Shown: one piece after another, positions 13,578 through 14,499 of the stretch
Layout: the number at the start of each line of letters is the position of its first letter
Position numbering within the stretch: the stretch's first letter is position 1
Assembly (NCBI GenBank): GCA_050736615.1
Contig: JBOHWL010000080.1
Span: 1-14,499 of the forward strand
Source: JBOHWJ01 sp050736615
GTDB taxonomy: Bacteria > Desulfobacterota > Binatia > Binatales > Binataceae
DNA: 14,499 bases
Reading direction: 5' to 3'
Position numbers and translations under genes: made by a program
The notes under the pieces: generated by a model
The model's database searches: none
What the model saw: only the letters and a program-made list of their open reading frames with translations
Told to the model about the DNA's origin: nothing

Positions 13578-14279
13578 ATGGAGTTGACCGATCAGCAAAT
13601 CGAACGCTACAGCCGCCAAATCCTGGTGGGCCAAATCGGCGGGAGCGGACAGGAGCGGCTGCTGCAGTCGCGGCTGCTAATCGTCGGTGAAAGCGAAGAT
13701 GTCGGTCCGGTGCTGGCCTACATGGCCGGAGCGGGCGTCGGCGTCATTCACCTACGCGCTGGCTCCGCCGACGATGCTCAGGAAGCCGCCCGACGCGCCG
13801 GGTTGATTGCGCAAACCCGCATTCTCAATCGCGACGTGAGCGTCAGCCTCGCGCGCGAGTTTTCGCCCGGTTACAGTCTCACGCTGGCACTAATCGGCAG
13901 TGCGGCGGCACTCGAAGACGCGCGCGGGTTATGCACCACGCCGGACCGCGCATCGATGGTTTTCGCACGACTGACCGAGGCGGGACAAATCGCCGTGCTG
14001 AGTTCGCGTCCCCCCTGCCCCATCTGCGCGGATTTCCGATTGATGGCGCCGTTTACCCAGCGCGCTGGCAACGCCCGGCTAATCGCGATGCTGGCGGCGG
14101 CTGAGGCCTTGAAGCTGCTGGCAAACGCGTCGACGCCCTTGCCGGCGCTAATCGAATTTGACGGCTATGCGACGCGGACGAGACCGTTAAGCGCGACGGT
14201 TGACGCACGGCCCACTGACACCGACCGCTGCGCATGCACGCTTATCGCAAAGCGGGTCGCGGGAGCACGCGATGAGTGA
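13578..14279 (+). CDS. Degenerate E1-like (ThiF/MoeB) protein retaining the RYSRQI arm
   Basis: A 233-residue protein. The N-terminus ELTDQQIERYSRQI-VGQIGGSGQERLLQSRLLIVG aligns closely with MoeB/ThiF, including the R13 position that in MoeB reaches into the partner subunit's ATP site. After that the adenylation site is gone: the glycine loop reads GESEDVG instead of GxGxxG, the acidic ribose-binding pair is replaced by HLRAG, the NLxRQ Arg/Asn and the Lys are missing, and the xTDN Asp is replaced by LIGSA. The late part is kept: zinc-type C147-x-x-C150 and C218-x-C220 around a helix NARLIAMLAAAEALKLL. It is therefore unlikely to be an active E1 on its own. The 79-base gap before it has no clear ribosome site. 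Its end overlaps the HAD gene by 8 bases. Confidence 0.85.
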   Translation: MELTDQQIERYSRQILVGQIGGSGQERLLQSRLLIVGESEDVGPVLAYMAGAGVGVIHLRAGSADDAQEAARRAGLIAQTRILNRDVSVSLAREFSPGYSLTLALIGSAAALEDARGLCTTPDRASMVFARLTEAGQIAVLSSRPPCPICADFRLMAPFTQRAGNARLIAMLAAAEALKLLANASTPLPALIEFDGYATRTRPLSATVDARPTDTDRCACTLIAKRVAGARDE

Positions 14280-14499
14280 TGCGGACTCCGCGCCACGGCT
14301 GTGGTTGTTCGACTTCGACAATACGCTGGCCGCGCTTGAGCCGGTAGTGGAATGGGCGCGCAGCCGGGGCGAACTCGAAGCATATTTGCGCGAGGCCGGC
14401 GTTGGCGACGCGATCTTTGCGGAATTTCCGCGCGGTAACCTGCTACTGTACGAAGCCTTGCGCGCGCGTCTGCTCGCGGGGGTGCGGCCGGACGACGTC
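14272..14499 (+). CDS. HAD-superfamily hydrolase (3' partial)
   Basis: The first 76 residues of a haloacid dehalogenase-type enzyme; the rest lies beyond the window. Motif I is WLFDFDNTLA, with the nucleophile Asp and the general acid/base Asp two residues later, as in phosphatases and phosphoglycolate-type hydrolases. A helical cap region follows (EWARSRGELEAYLREAG). The ATG is preceded by GGGAG at six bases and lies inside the end of the previous gene (ATGAGTGA overlap), so it belongs to the operon. A phosphatase for O-phosphoserine or O-phosphohomoserine would fit the neighbours, but nothing visible fixes the substrate. Confidence 0.82.
   Translation, partial: MSDADSAPRLWLFDFDNTLAALEPVVEWARSRGELEAYLREAGVGDAIFAEFPRGNLLLYEALRARLLAGVRPDDV

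Noticed and set aside
1..14499. CRISPR array, tRNA, rRNA or prophage genes
   Set aside because: No regularly spaced repeats, tRNA cloverleaf or phage/transposase coding region was recognised on either strand.

Overview
The window looks like a chromosomal segment from a GC-rich, Gram-negative-type bacterium. It has an RpoD-type sigma factor, and a MacA/MacB-type efflux pair that normally needs an outer membrane. The mix of family III CoA-transferase, carboxymuconolactone decarboxylase-like, DUF1348 and 3-hydroxyisobutyrate dehydrogenase-like genes, with repeat-filled intergenic DNA, would fit an uncultured deltaproteobacteria-like or Binatota-like soil lineage. That placement is an inference; no rRNA or other decisive marker is present.

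Layout. (1) 1-821, +: 3' part of a primary sigma factor. (2) 822-1114: hairpin plus a ~200 bp mosaic repeat bounded by GTCATTCCG inverted ends, between convergent genes. (3) 1115-2299, -: CaiB/BaiF family III CoA-transferase. (4) 2548-6383, +: MacA-like adaptor, MacB-like ABC transporter and a DUF1348 (NTF2-like) protein. (5) 6384-7706: an apparently less GC-rich patch with a REP-like palindrome, a doubtful hypothetical ORF and a MauE/DoxX-like membrane protein. (6) 7707-9385, -: a possibly truncated 61-aa UGSC-like protein, a carboxymuconolactone decarboxylase family protein and a beta-hydroxyacid dehydrogenase. (7) 9386-9738: repeat-rich spacer ending in a candidate promoter. (8) 9739-14499, +: a SAM-I riboswitch with its terminator, followed by a tight sulfur-metabolism operon that runs off the window.

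The operon is the main interest. Its order is ThiF/MoeB-type E1 enzyme, threonine synthase-like PLP enzyme, CysO-like sulfur carrier, CysM-like cysteine synthase, free NIL-domain protein, second degenerate E1-like protein, HAD hydrolase (partial). The likely logic is that an E1 adenylylates the carrier's C-terminal Gly, sulfur is loaded as a thiocarboxylate, and PLP enzymes use it to make cysteine and perhaps homocysteine. The SAM-I riboswitch ties the whole set to the cell's methionine/SAM status.

Three features stand out. First, the two E1-like proteins look complementary. The first has a complete adenylation site but lacks the N-terminal RYxRQ arm; the second keeps that arm (RYSRQI) but has lost the glycine loop and all adenylation residues. 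This suggests a bacterial split, heterodimeric E1, formally like eukaryotic SAE1-SAE2 or APPBP1-UBA3. Second, the carrier ends Gly-Gly-Arg rather than Gly-Gly, so it should need trimming. Third, a threonine synthase-like enzyme under SAM control may make something other than threonine.
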